This document shows positions 36,401 to 48,700 of a stretch of DNA of 64,000 bases, piece by piece (the first letter of the stretch is position 1; every line of letters begins with the position of its first letter). This DNA comes from Patiria miniata. Taxonomy: Eukaryota > Echinodermata > Asteroidea > Valvatida > Asterinidae. A model generated the notes under the pieces. It searched no databases and was not told the origin of the DNA. It saw nothing but the letters and a program-made list of their open reading frames with translations. A program made the translations under genes and the position numbers. The stretch is taken from assembly GCF_015706575.1 (NCBI RefSeq), contig NW_024037056.1, positions 11,297,176-11,361,175 of the forward strand, read 5' to 3'.

Positions 36401-39400
36401 ACGTTTTCGAGATAATCGCAACAGTTTGTCCCTCCTATTTTAGAACTGCCAAAACTACTACTTTGCAACACCTTTATGCAGTAAGAAAACATTCACGTGA
36501 TTTTTGAATGATAAACATTCGTGTAGGCCTAAACCCAGCAATTAGAATCAGCACAATAGCTAATTAGCAAAATTTGAAACGTGGAGGAGGCAACAGAGGA
36601 CGCTATTTGATATGGGAAAACCTGGAGCCAGTTCGGGCGGGAACTACAGGTAACCATGGTTCGACTTATACTTAGCTCGGTTGCACTAATCTATTCGACT
36701 ATTTGGAACCGAACCCGGTGCGTGATTACATCACTGATACCAACAGACGTGCGCATCCTAAAGCACAACGGGGAACAAGGACTTTTGACAATCGTCTGAC
36801 TAGAGTAGTTCGCACGTTGCTGTTAGTGAACAGGCGTACGTTACGTCAGAAGTCGACTAATTGTCTTCGCCCAAAACTTACTCTTGGGTTAATCAACAAA
36901 AATTATCGCAACCAATTACCTCCATCCTATTGTGTCTAACATTATTACATAATAATTAAAAAAAAAGAAAGAAGCTAATTCCAATACGTCGTTACTTGTT
37001 CACGTACCCGCAATGCATTCCACGTAGGCAAGTTGGTCGCAAACCACATCGCGATCGGAGGCCAACTCGCACCGGGACAAGTCGCTCTCGTGTCCGTAGC
37101 AGCCCACCCCTGACAGAAACGTCCCGTTGAACCCAAGACTCGTGGTGTTGCGGTGTACCAGGTTGACGACGATGCTGGTAACGTAGCCAAGATGGCGGCA
37201 CGCGACTTGCGCGTCGCGGTCGTCCCATGTTTGCTGACAGATGGCGCCCCACTTGTCGCTGGGATGGTGTCGGCCCACCACGATACCCGAGGCTTCGTAT
37301 TTGGAGTCGACAAGCCTGAGCTCTAATCTCCGTTCTGGCGAACACGAGGAATTTTGTTTAAAAATGAACAAGTGGCAAAAGTGAAATAAACCGTTTCATT
37401 ATGTTCATGGCTGAAGACGAATCGTGACTTTTTTTTTTACAGATTACAGAATAAATGTGCGACAAGACGGCGGGCGATTTTAGTCGTTTATACAGATCAG
37501 TTGGAAGAAAATATCAAGGGATGCTATTATTATATATATGTTTTGCCTTTTGCCCAAGAAAGACGGACAGAAATGCTATGTTGGTAGTTTACCAAAGATG
37601 TCCCGTTTATGAATTCCACATTTGCCAGAATTTTGAATAATTATTTGCGAGTTATTGTGAATAAATTTATTCAACTGATTATGTAATGCTGTTTAGTGTT
37701 TTGTATATCCTCAGGAAAAATACAGAACAATAAGGTGAAGGATAATGGTTATTAGTCTTTACCTTCGTCTTCACTGCAATCCAGACCAGCAAAACCTGAA
37801 CAGGCATCCGTGGAAGGTTGAAATATCTCACAATCGACCAGACTGTCCTCTTTCCCAGTGCATTTGACACAATCCAGTAGAATATCAAACGAGGTTGAAA
37901 GAGTCCACGTAGGAATGACGTAAGCAGTGCTGCGCGCGGCGTCAGAGTATCCAAGATGGCGGCAGGCGACTTGGTGCTCATGCTCAAGAAGCTTCCACAA
38001 GTTACCGCATACAGCCTTCCATCGAGTGCTGTTGCTGCAGCGTGCAAGCAGCATGCCGGTGTTTCCGTGAAATCCGTACTCAAGATGAAAGTCAAGAACT
38101 TAATTTTGGGAAAATAGAAAGGAACGAAAGACCTTCAAAAACTCAACCCAAAAAAAGTCTAGAAGGTTTATCGTTAGGTAATTTCGTTCATAACTGGTGA
38201 ATGGAATTTAATCACTACTAACGTATTAAATACACTGTTATTTATGAAGATTTTAATATTTATGACATCGAGAGAAAAAAAAGCAATGGGATTTGTAGGC
38301 CGAATTGATCGTTTGCTTCTAAAATAATCTGTCTAGAAGAGACAAGAAAACAGCGGCAGGGGTGGGGGTAAATTCGAGTGATAATCTGATAATAGAATGA
38401 GCTGGGCAGAGACAATTCATAACGTGGCGATTCTGTGAATATAGTATTCGGCTGCAACTTACCCGAGTCGCATTCCAGCCACACCGCCTCGTCCAAAGTG
38501 CAATCGTCATGGTCGGCCATGTCAGCAACCAGACTACACCCAGAGGCGGCTCCGTCCGAAATTGGGCAAGAAAATCTGGCCCGCCTTAACGGGAAGTCCG
38601 CAATAGCAAGCCCATCTTGCGAAGTAAAACCCAGGGCCGCCGGCCCCAGACTGTCCGAGCTACAGTAGACCTTGTACCCGAGCTGCTTGCAAACACTGGC
38701 CCAGATGTCAGGGTATACGACCAACCCAGATGATCTGCTGTAGCACATGGTATTCCAGGTCTCATTGGGCGTACTGTGGAACTGTAGAACGCCCTCTTTC
38801 GGGGAAGTTCCACCAAACAGACGGTAATACGTGTCATCGTTTTCTTGTAACTGATCGTCACCTGGTAACGGAAATCAAGGTAGGCCTACTCTTAAAATAT
38901 ATCTTATGGCTACAACCCAAATTTGGAGCTAGATGCATATAAATAAAGGCACTATTTGTCTTTCAATGTATTTCATGATAGATGGCTATCGTTGGAATAA
39001 ACATCTAAACACAAAACATAGCCAGTCGATGTGCCTGAAATTTCTGGCCCCATAAACGCTACGTCCTCTGATCCGGTTCGTAAGTGTGACGTCATTTCAA
39101 CATAGACCTCGCCCTCTACAGACGGAAACGCATTGGAAATTGAAGTAGTGCCCCCTCCTGAAAATGAGGCCCAAAGTACCTCTCCCCCTCCACCTGCAAA
39201 TGAGGTCTCAGTTATTGCGCCACTGATCCTGCGGCCTAAAATCGGATGGGAAAAAAAAAGTAATGTAATTTCTTTTCCATTACAGTTTGATGTGCTTTTA
39301 TGATCCTAAATGGAGCATTAAAGCTTTAGCGAATTAGGCCAAAAGAAGAAGTTGTGTAGTACAGTAATAGGTGTAACTTAGGCCGAGGCCTGGGGAATGT

Positions 39401-40197
39401 GGTGTGATGTGTATACATGTGTACATGCACTATGCCTTGTATCGCATGCATGTTCATGGAACACAGCTTATAGTTGGCGCTAAACATTTCTTTACGTTGG
39501 TAGAGGGGACCATCTATTCGTCAAGTAGAAGAGTGAGTTTACCTATATGTGCACTATCTATAACCGCCCCCCCACAAAAAAATATAAATTAAAAGGCGAC
39601 ATGTGAGGGCAACACAATAATTTTATTTTGGCCGTATGGAAAGGAAATAATTCCATTACTTTATCATCCGGTTTTTTCTTTCCATTTTTTTGGAAAAGAA
39701 TTCAACATGTCATTTCCAGATCAATATTTCGATTTCAGTTTCGCTTATTGTCTGATTTCTTTATACCAAAAATATTTTTTTTTTATTTTGATGATAATTT
39801 GATTATTATTGTTTATTCGGGGGGGGGGGGGGAGGGCACGGGGTTTTTTTTTTGGGGGGGGGGGGGTGGGGTGGTTAAAGACTACACCAGATTTAATGGG
39901 CGCTATTTACAACATACTTGATGCATACACGACCGTTTTCTAAACCCCCGATAAGACCTCCAGCGCCAGCTTCAGCTCTACCTCCGAGTTCGTTTTAAAG
40001 CCCTTATGTCCAATTGGAAAATAAATAAATTATTTTAAATTTCGCAAAGAAAAATCGAGGAAAGCTAGGGTAGCAAATCAAATTCATAAGTAAGTTAAGT
40101 AGCGTCACTTACCCGTATGTGCACATAATGTAACGACGGCAAAAGACAGGAGTACCGCAAATAGACCAACAAAGAACGAATTCCCCCAACAGATCAT
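33414..40197 (-). CDS. SRCR/somatomedin-B-like seven-helix receptor, one apparent frameshift
   Basis: Exons in transcript order: 40113-40197 (ATG, signal peptide MICWGNSFFVGLFAVLLSFA), possibly 39946-39981, 39235-39035 (glycine-rich), 38861-38463, 38098-37763 and 37334-37008 (three SRCR-like), 36319-34043 and 33707-33414. Introns before the big exon are all phase 1; the last is phase 0. The 36319-34043 exon starts with a somatomedin-B-like module (CKCDSLCEYFEDCCYDYRSN), then a Cys-rich ectodomain, a FHPGEFVLMPHG stalk reminiscent of Methuselah-type receptors and helices 1-5; the last exon gives helices 6-7 (GVLIGVTWVLAF, NALQGFFIF) and the tail. No GPS cleavage motif (HL-S/T) seen. Near 35448-35455 the frame shifts by one base between EALFNFAFG and GGNENALCRTGELFDPFLG; with one base fewer the exon sum is a multiple of three (about 1317 aa). 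This is an error, a null allele or an early pseudogene. A plasma-membrane secretin/adhesion-like receptor; ligand unknown. Confidence 0.85.
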
Positions 40198-40286
40198 AAT
40201 TATCTCCGTCTGTCTGATCCAATGCTGTTATATTCCTAAAGTAAAATCCTGTCGCGCTGAAAAGCACTTCGAAGCTATAGTGTCAT

Positions 40287-40753
40287 CTACGGAAGTGTTA
40301 AAGGGACATTATACAGACTAACAAAAAAAGATTAAAATATAGTTATGACTTACCGTTATATCTCATAATACTGACTTAGTAATTAGTCATAATTACGATA
40401 TATATCTCATAATTACGACTTCGTTATTGTTAAATCATAATTATGACTCGTATCTCATAATTATGACTTATTATTAAGTCATATTCATGACTCATATGTT
40501 ATTATAATGACTTATATCTCATAATACTGACTTAATACTAAGTCACTACGACTTAGTATTAAGTTAAGTAATTATAAGATAATAGTCATAATTATGACTT
40601 GCTAATAAGTCATTATTATGTCACAAATACGACCAAATAGTAATTTAACAACTGAGTTGTAATTATGAAATATATATCATAATTATTACTTAATACTAAG
40701 TCATTATTATAAGTCATTGTTGTTTGTATCATGTCCCTTTAACGCTTCCGTAG
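40287..40753. mobile_element. Palindromic MITE just 5' of the receptor gene
   Basis: Ends CTACGGAAGTGTTAAAGGGA and the inverse TCCCTTTAACGCTTCCGTAG, 467 bp apart. The interior is a low-complexity set of TAATTATGACTTA and AAGTCATAAT words on both strands. It lies 90 bp upstream of the receptor ATG, hence in its promoter or leader. Confidence 0.75.
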
Positions 40754-41552
40754 TCACGAGCGCACGCGTTAATGTGCAGGAAAATGAGGCAACAGGTTGG
40801 GCCGTAAGGGCCGAAGCGCAAAATGACAGTTCCAATTAATTTTCACTGAACATTGAGGAGTACGACGGGCACTTTATGCCATTCGCCAGATCGGGTAACA
40901 TAATTAAAACGGCAAGAGAGCCTCATCTCATGGAGTAAAATGACAGTTGAAACCTTGGCTTACAATATTATCGTGCAATTACGAAGCAGCCAATACGACT
41001 ATTCATTATGGGCCTAATTGGTTCTTTTCAATTCAGCGCTAAGTCCACGAAGCAATCAAGTAGCATATAAAGGCCTACATGCAGACCATTGTGAAACGCA
41101 TCACTGCACTGACAGCTTTCACGTTTTTCCATCAGTTTTAATCATTTGAACCAAATTAATGCGGCCGTATTATTAGCCGCTGGAACATCCATCTTAATCT
41201 GATGTAGTCTACTGACAGCTTTGTTTTCGCCTTTTTCTAACCAGAAGCATGGACATAAATTATATCCAGTGAATCACAGCTATGAATTTCGTTCACTCTA
41301 AGACTAGCTTTAGAATTGTCATTTCAATTCGGGCGATTCACAATGCAGAGCGCCACCAAGAGTTTGCCACGGAGAGTTCATTTTTCCCAGTGCATTGTGG
41401 GAGATGGTCGACAAATTTGCGCGCGGGACATTTGAAATTGTTAGTTTTTCCGGTCACTGGTTTCGTAAACGTATGATTCGAGGATCTGCATGTTTGCCGA
41501 TTTCTTTCCTTTTTATCAATATGGTGTGTTTTGTAAGGCGGCAGAACGCTAT
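40754..41552. other. Intergenic stretch 5' of the receptor gene
   Basis: No gene recognised. A 65 bp word block (AATTCGGGCGATTCACAATG, GCGCCACCAAGAGTTTGCCA) at about 41328-41392 recurs at 41630-41693 (inverted) and 41898-41960. Confidence 0.4.
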
Positions 41553-42042
41553 GCCCCAATCTATGACATTAACTCAAGTTGTTTACCGACACTCATTGAA
41601 ATGGGCCATGTTTTGTCGATCGTAAACTTGAAAAATGGACTCTCTATGGCAAACTCTTGCTGGCGCACTGCATTGTGAATCGGCCGAATTGTTAATATAT
41701 CCATTCTCCTATCACCATGCTTTAGAGTGATCTTGTATATGGGACTTATTGTTTCTATAAACCAGTAGTAATTTCTGATTAGCATGAAAGGATAACAAAT
41801 ACAAAGTAATCCTGTTTAGAAATTGTTACCATGTCAACCACGCGTGCCCATCCATTTGATTTCACACGAATCGAACAAATCAACACACTCGGATTGCAAT
41901 TCGGGCGATTCACAATGCAGTGCGCCACCAAGGGTTTGCCACGGAGAGTTCGTTTTTCAAGGTCACGGTCGTCAAAAATGGCCATTTGAACGAGTGTCAG
42001 TAGTGAACTTGAGCTAATTTTTCTTATAGATTGGGGCAAAGT
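41553..42042. repeat. Inverted repeat with arms of about 145 bp
   Basis: Arm 41553-41693 is the imperfect inverse of 41898-42042, sharing CCCCAATCTAT, AAATGG and TGCATTGTGAATCG. Probably the ends of an unknown DNA element of about 490 bp; no target duplication recognised. Confidence 0.65.
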
Positions 42043-42406
42043 TTCATTTACCCCTTTGGGCGCGCAATCCATATCATTTTAGTGATATGAACAATTTATC
42101 TGACCTCAATATGTCACGTCCGCAATTAATTGGGGCGGCCAGGTGTTCCCCGGCCACGCCCACCAAGTAGCCTAAGGTTTACAGCGCGCACGTACCCCAT
42201 GGCAACAACCAACAAATTGAAGAAAAATACGTGACTGATCAACAGTGTGTGTCTGTGCAGAATAATGCATTTTATCTTGTAGTGATAAAATAAAATATTT
42301 GCATCAGCTATGATTAATAGGATACCGCTCTGAATATACTAGTTTTCAAGTTGCTATTGGCTAAGTTTTACCAGAAAAATTTATTCTTTAATTTATTTTT
42401 CACCAG

Positions 42407-42469
42407 GTTGTTTCTCGCTATCGGATATTACACCAGATTAGATTACGACGATGCCGTAGCAAGATGTAG
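42407..42469 (+). pseudogene. Relic of HAO exon 8
   Basis: After TTTTTCACCAG (the exon 8 acceptor of copy A) the sequence follows exon 8 codons [10 protein letters not shown], then has an in-frame TAG in place of TTG and lacks two bases before SKM. Some 100 bp of intron 7 tail and of 3' flank (GAGTCTGAGAACCAGTTCTT) are also present. No other exon of this copy is found nearby, so it is what remains of a further HAO gene between the receptor and copy C. Confidence 0.85.
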
Positions 42470-42999
42470 AGCTAGAGTCTGAGAACCAGTTCTTGTTTGA
42501 ATTGGAACAACGTCGACCTAGAAAACTAGGCTTAAATCGAGAAGCTTTCTTAACAAAATTCCCTGAGGCTTGTGAGTTAAGTTTGAACACAATCTGGAAA
42601 GCCGACTTAATCCATTGCTTTGCACGGTTTAACTTTGCATTCTCCTGACCAAAGAGGCTGTTACTATATCACATGATTCGGGGCAAGCCTTACGCTTGCA
42701 ACCCCAGCTCCGGAATTGTCTGGTGTTGTCTACCGCAGCTTTACCCTGCAGTGACTTTTTCGTGCAGCACATGTAGGGTCCTTTTCAACCCTTGCTATCC
42801 CTTGAAAAAGAAGCTCGGTCGCTCGGCCATTTCGGGTAGGAAAAAAGGGCCTCCTCCTTGCTTTTTTCAAAAAGACAGGACGCTAAACATTTTTTTTTTA
42901 TTTGGCCTTACTAAGATTTTCGAAATTCAAAGCAGATTTGTTTTTAATTTGAATCTGAATTTTCTTAATTCGACTCGGACATCTGGGTGTTTTTTTTTT

Positions 43000-43385
43000 T
43001 AACGAAATGCACTCGAACCCCCCGTCTGATTTAAGGGGATCGGACAATTTTTTTCAAAAGAAATAGATGGACCCGGACCCCTTTTCTGAATTAAGGGGGT
43101 GGGACAATTCTTTCAAAGGAAATTAATGCACTCGACTCCGCTTTTCAAATAAGGGTGTCGGACAATTTCTAACAAAGGAATAACAATCGACCCTAAATTT
43201 TCTGAATTTAGGGGGTCGGACAATTCTTCAAAGGAAATAAATTCACTCGACCCCCCTTTTCATAAAAGAGGGGTCGGACAGTTAGTTTTTAAAGGAAAAC
43301 ACTCGACTCGGATTTCTTTTTAAAGGAAATGCACTCGACCCCCCCCCCCCCCCCCCCCCCCTCGTCTGATTTAGGGGGACCGGAC
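43000..43385. repeat. Minisatellite of 55-65 bp units with CGACCCC...GGGGTCGG
   Basis: About six units: ATGCACTCGACCCCC, TTTTCTGAATTAAGGG, GGTCGGACAATT, TTTCAAAGGAAAT. Each unit holds its own inverted pair (CGACCCC and GGGGTCG). The last unit has a long C tract. Confidence 0.8.
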
Positions 43386-43519
43386 TTTTTTTTTGGACAA
43401 CAGTAATTGTTTCTTTTGGGAAAAGACAAGAAAAGAGAATTGAATCTGACTGTCAACTTTGCCGTTGAACGTGGAAGTGATTTCATAAACGTACATGTAA
43501 AACAACATTATAATGAAAG

Positions 43520-43775
43520 GGTGAGTCAAAAAAAAAGAAACCCAAATGTCGAAACTATTGTTTTAGTGAAGTTCTGCAAGTAGCACTTTAAAATTGTATT
43601 TAAAATTCTTCAACTTGAATAGTACATAAGTAATTTGAATGATTCTTAAACTAAAAGAAAGCTTATGAATTGGGCCTTCATATCCTAGATTTCCAAAAAG
43701 CTACATGCAGAACTTCACTAAAACAATATTGTTCCGACATTTGGGTTTCGTGTTTTTTTAATCACCCTGTATAGA
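43520..43775. mobile_element. Mariner-type MITE
   Basis: Inverted ends GGGTGAGTCAAAAAAAAAGA and TTTTTTTAATCACCCTGTAT, inner pairs GAAACCCAAATGTCG and CGACATTTGGGTTTC, GTTTTAGTGAAGTTCTGCA and its inverse, and CTAAAAGAAAGC. Related to the intron 3 element of copy A. No transposase. Confidence 0.75.
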
Positions 43776-43789
43776 GGGTGTATTGCCTA

Positions 43790-44562
43790 CAAATCCAATC
43801 GGCTAAGGCAATACATGATGCAGTTGTCAACTCGTTCCCACAGGACTGGCCCTGGCAGTGACCTGGCCATTTGGCAATGACAATAGACCTTTCTGCGCTT
43901 GGTTGGCAAACTGCATTTTTGCCAACCATGGCCTGCAAAACTATGGCAGGTCCAACACTGCAAAAACGATGAAGAGTTATTACAGATCACTAAAATATTA
44001 TTTGATACTTGAAAATACAACATTTTCAACAAAGCTACAAAATAATTCCTAAATATGCCTTTTTACAATGTGTTAATGGCGTTATGAGTACTTTTTTGGA
44101 AAAATATGTTACCAACCACGGCTTCAATTTATGCGCTTACGGCAGCCCATACAAAATGGCGGCAATGTTCACAAACAAAAGAAAGGCCTATAAGGCTGGT
44201 CAGCGCGCGCGTCGATTTTAATCATGCGCGTCAATCTTTTGTTTCCAAAATATTCCGCGGTAGCTCCAACAGCGCCCTCTATTACCGCGCCTCCTCTTAT
44301 TTTTTTTACTAAAGAGCACCAAGGAATGGGAAATTGCCCCAAGGCTAATGATCGAGGGCACCAAGGCATTTTATGGAGGACACCAATGTACATGAGGAAA
44401 AATAAAGCAAACTAGAGGTTCGCGTTTGTTGAGTTACAAACGCAGAGTGGTCGGGCTGGCATATTTTCTTGTGTTTACAGTGACTTAATCATAATTGAAC
44501 TACACATTACCCCTCCCTTTACCCTGCACCCATTACCCTGTGTTCTTTACAAAGAAAATCAC
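43790..44562. other. Non-coding stretch
   Basis: No gene recognised. A short inverted pair TTGGCAAAC..TTTTTGCCAACCA lies at about 43902-43928. Confidence 0.35.
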
Positions 44563-45023
44563 ATCAGGGCCGGGGGGGGGGCGGAATCCGCCCCCCCCCT
44601 CAACATTTTCCGTGATAGCCTCTAAAAAAAATTTTTTTCGCGACCCGAGCTGTTATGACTTTTTAGCCTCGAGCTTTGCGCATCTTTTGATACTAAAAAC
44701 ATAAAAATCGGACCACGGGTTGCCGCGTAGCGAAAAATTTTCTGGCGCTACGCGCCGTGAAAACTGAATTTTCGCATATACGTCGTGTACACAGAGCAGA
44801 ATTGCCATTCATACATATGAATAATTAATTAGCCATAATTCCAAAACCCTTTGACCTACAGTCATGAAATTTCTTGGGTATGTCAAGGAAGAGTTGCTCT
44901 ATGCATGAATTGAGTTTCAAAATTTTTCGTCACTCGATGGCCGAGATCTTAGGGGGGGGGGGGCCGAATCCGCCCCCCCCCCCGGCTGAGAGATGGTCAA
45001 AATAACCCGGCCCCTTTAGGGTT
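44563..45023 (+). mobile_element. GC-ended element M, uninterrupted copy
   Basis: About 460 bp. The left end has GGGCCGGGG and GGCGGAATCCGCC; the right end has CCGAATCCGCC and CCCGGCCCCTTTAGGGTT. The interior includes AGCGAAAAATTTTCTGGCGC, ATACGTCGTGTACAC and TAATTAATTAGCCATAATTC. It is the empty-site version of the interrupted inverse copy at 45735-49239, reading AGAGTTGCTCTATGCATGAA across the insertion point. Confidence 0.8.
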
Positions 45024-45117
45024 AAACTTGTTGCTACCTGGACAAGACTTGTAGGCCTATCTGGAAGCGCACATCTGGTGCTGCATGGATGGCTACTCAA
45101 GCATACAACCAGTTGGG

Positions 45118-45612
45118 ACTATTGGTAGAATTAACGAAGCCTCTAACGTCGTTGGAGTTTATGCAACAGAAATATGCTAATCTTAAAATAAAATGGCTGT
45201 TTTGTTTTTTGTCTTTTGCATGGGCATAATAAAATTCTGCACTAAGGTTACGACATTGGTAGAATTGACAGAGCGTCTCACGTCGTTAAAGTTTATGAAA
45301 CATAATTATGCTAATTTTAAGATAAAATGGCCTTTATGGGGGGGGTTGGTGGTTTTGCATGGGTATAATAAAATTCTGCACTAAGGTTACGATATTAAGA
45401 TAAAATGGCTTTTATTTTAATTTTTCTTTGGGGTCGTTTGCATGGGTATAATAAAATTCCGCGCTGAATTTATGACAACGGTAGACTTGACGGAGCCTCT
45501 AACGTCGTCGGAGTTTATGCAACATATGCTAATTTCATCATAAAATGGCTTTTATAGTTTTTTTTTCCTTTTGCATGGGCATAATAAAATTCTGCGCTGA
45601 GTTTACGACAGT
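45118..45612. repeat. Tandem repeat of about 130 bp, 3-4 units
   Basis: Recurrent words TTGGTAGAATTRACGRAGC, CTAACGTCGTYGGAGTTTAT, ATAAAATGGCTTTTAT, TTGCATGGGYATAATAAAAT, TTCTGCRCTRAGKTTACGAC. Unit length varies and one unit is partly deleted. Confidence 0.8.
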
Positions 45613-45734
45613 TTTTCTCATTACGCACGCCTACCTCTTTTGGTGAAATAAGTCAATACTACTATACAAGAGAAAGATTTTGAGGGATCTTTGAATTTCG
45701 AAGGACTCCATGGAAAGACACAGCAGGACATTGT

Positions 45735-48700
45735 AACCCTAAAGGGGCCGGGTTATTTTGACCATCTCTCAGCCGGGGGGCGGGGGGCGGATTCTGCCCC
45801 CCCCCCAAGATCTCGGCCATCGAGTGACGAACATTTTGAAACGCGGTACATGCATAGGGGTACACACCGGTAAATCGATCCGCCAAGCTCATGAATAAAA
45901 GTTATACCCTCAAAATATTCTATATTAGAGAGTTCTGAGCGCCGTAAAATTTGGGAATTGAAGAGATATGGTAGTGAACCTCTGGCCCGGACTTGGGGCT
46001 TCCAATTCTGAGCATTTTGGATGCTATTGGGCTCGAAAGTGGCGCTATTTTGCCATGTTGTGGAGGGATCGTTTTTCAAGATGGCTACTTTTCCGCTTTG
46101 GGGAAAATAGGGGTCGTCTTCTTTGCGTGAAAATATCTCGAAAAGTCAATGGTCAACCCATCATAAATTGAAAAGAAATTGAAAGATGACACATTGATCA
46201 TCATTTTTCTGTGCAGCTTGAATACCTGTGAGAGTTTTGAGTATTTTTAAAAGAATTTTGAAGTACGGGCATTTAGCACTAGTGTCTATGGGAGTTTATT
46301 TGCAGGTATGCACCCTATAAAGAATCACAAAGATGGCCGTTTCGCGCATGCGCTGTGCCGCGGCAGTGGTCTTTTCAGTGGGCGGAACCTACGGGGAGGG
46401 GGAAAAAGTGTTTTAAAGGTATCAACAAGGGTTTTTTTTCCGTAACGGATGCTTCCAAATCATAAGGGAGCAGTAGGCTATCACCCGATTACAACAATTG
46501 ATAGTTGAAAAGGGGGGGGGGGGCATTTTGAGCTTTAAAGTAGCTGGAACTCAATTTATTGTCGCTGGGGGCGCTCTACAGCTTAGCAGGGGCAAAACAA
46601 TCACTATTTTCGGGCTTTATATCGACCTCGGATAATATTTTTCTTTCATTTTTTTTTTCAAAATATTGACTTTGGAGATATTCTGCTTGTCCTGAATGTG
46701 ATTTTGTGTTAAAATTTAAAAGTTGCCTGCTATTATAAAGAATCACAAAGATGGCCGTTTCGCGCATGCGCTGTGCCGCGGCAGTGGTCTTTTCAGTGGG
46801 CGGAACCTACGGGGAGGGGGAAAAAGTGTTTTAAAGGTATCAACAAGGGTTTTTTTCCGTAACGGATGCTTCCAAATCATAAGGGAGCAGTAGGCTATCA
46901 CCCGATTACAACAATTGATAGTTGAAAAGGGGGGGGGGGGGCATTTTGAGCTTTAAAGTAGCTGGAACTCAATTTATTGTCGCTGGGGGCGCTCTACAGC
47001 TTAGCAGGGGCAAAACAATCACTATTTTCGGGCTTTATATCGACCTCGGATAATATTTTTCTTTCATTTTTTTTTTCAAAATATTGACTTTGGAGATATT
47101 CTGCTTGTCCTGAATGTGATTTTGTGTTAAAATTTAAAAGTTGCCTGCTATTATAGGGTACACACCGGTAAATCGATCCGCCAAGCTCATGAATAAAAGT
47201 TATACCCTCAAAATATTCTATATTAGAGAGTTCTGAGCGCCGTAAAATTTGGGAATTGAAGAGATATGGTAGTGAACCTCTGGCCCGGACTTGGGGCTTC
47301 CAATTCTGAGCATTTTGGATGCTATTGGGCTCGAAAGTGGCGCTATTTTGCCATGTTGTGGAGGGATCGTTTTTCAAGATGGCTACTTTTCCGCTTTGGG
47401 GAAAATAGGGGTCGTCTTCTTTGCGTGAAAATATCTCGAAAAGTCAATGGTCAACCCATCATAAATTGAAAAGAAATTGAAAGATGACACATTGATCATC
47501 ATTTTTCTGTGCAGCTTGAATACCTGTGAGAGTTTTGAGTATTTTTAAAAGAATTTTGAAGTACGGGCATTTAGCACTAGTGTCTATGGGAGTTTATTTG
47601 CAGGTATGCACCCTATAAAGAATCACAAAGATGGCCGTTTCGCGCATGCGCTGTGCCGCGGCAGTGGTCTTTTCAGTGGGCGGAACCTACGGGGAGGGGG
47701 AAAAAGTGTTTTAAAGGTATCAACAAGGGTTTTTTTCCGTAACGGATGCTTCCAAATCATAAGGGAGCAGTAGGCTATCACCCGATTACAACAATTGATA
47801 GTTGAAAAGGGGGGGGGGGGGCATTTTGAGCTTTAAAGTAGCTGGAACTCAATTTATTGTCGCTGGGGGCGCTCTACAGCTTAGCAGGGGCAAAACAATC
47901 ACTATTTTCGGGCTTTATATCGACCTCGGATAATATTTTTCTTTCATTTTTTTTTTCAAAATATTGACTTTGGAGATATTCTGCTTGTCCTGAATGTGAT
48001 TTTGTGTTAAAATTTAAAAGTTGCCTGCTATTATAAAGAATCACAAAGATGGCCGTTTCGCGCATGCGCTGTGCCGCGGCAGTGGTCTTTTCAGTGGGCG
48101 GAACCTACGGGGAGGGGGAAAAAGTGTTTTAAAGGTATCAACAAGGGTTTTTTTCCGTAACGGATGCTTCCAAATCATAAGGGAGCAGTAGGCTATCACC
48201 CGATTACAACAATTGATAGTTGAAAAGGGGGGGGGGGGCATTTTGAGCTTTAAAGTAGCTGGAACTCAATTTATTGTCGCTGGGGGCGCTCTACAGCTTA
48301 GCAGGGGCAAAACAATCACTATTTTCGGGCTTTATATCGACCTCGGATAATATTTTTCTTTCATTTTTTTTTTCAAAATATTGACTTTGGAGATATTCTG
48401 CTTGTCCTGAATGTGATTTTGTGTTAAAATTTAAAAGTTGCCTGCTATTATAGGGTACACACCGGTAAATCGATCCGCCAAGCTCATGAATAAAAGTTAT
48501 ACCCTCAAAATATTCTATATTAGAGAGTTCTGAGCGCCGTAAAATTTGGGAATTGAAGAGATATGGTAGTGAACCTCTGGCCCGGACTTGGGGCTTCCAA
48601 TTCTGAGCATTTTGGATGCTATTGGGCTCGAAAGTGGCGCTATTTTGCCATGTTGTGGAGGGATCGTTTTTCAAGATGGCTACTTTTCCGCTTTGGGGAA

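Noticed and set aside
39531-39570. Possible second signal-peptide exon (GTGCACATATAG before GTAAACTC)
   Set aside because: Short resemblance to the end of receptor exon 1, but no ATG and no hydrophobic stretch upstream.
43000-43490. 65-codon frame rich in Gly near the C tract
   Set aside because: Product of a homopolymer in a minisatellite.
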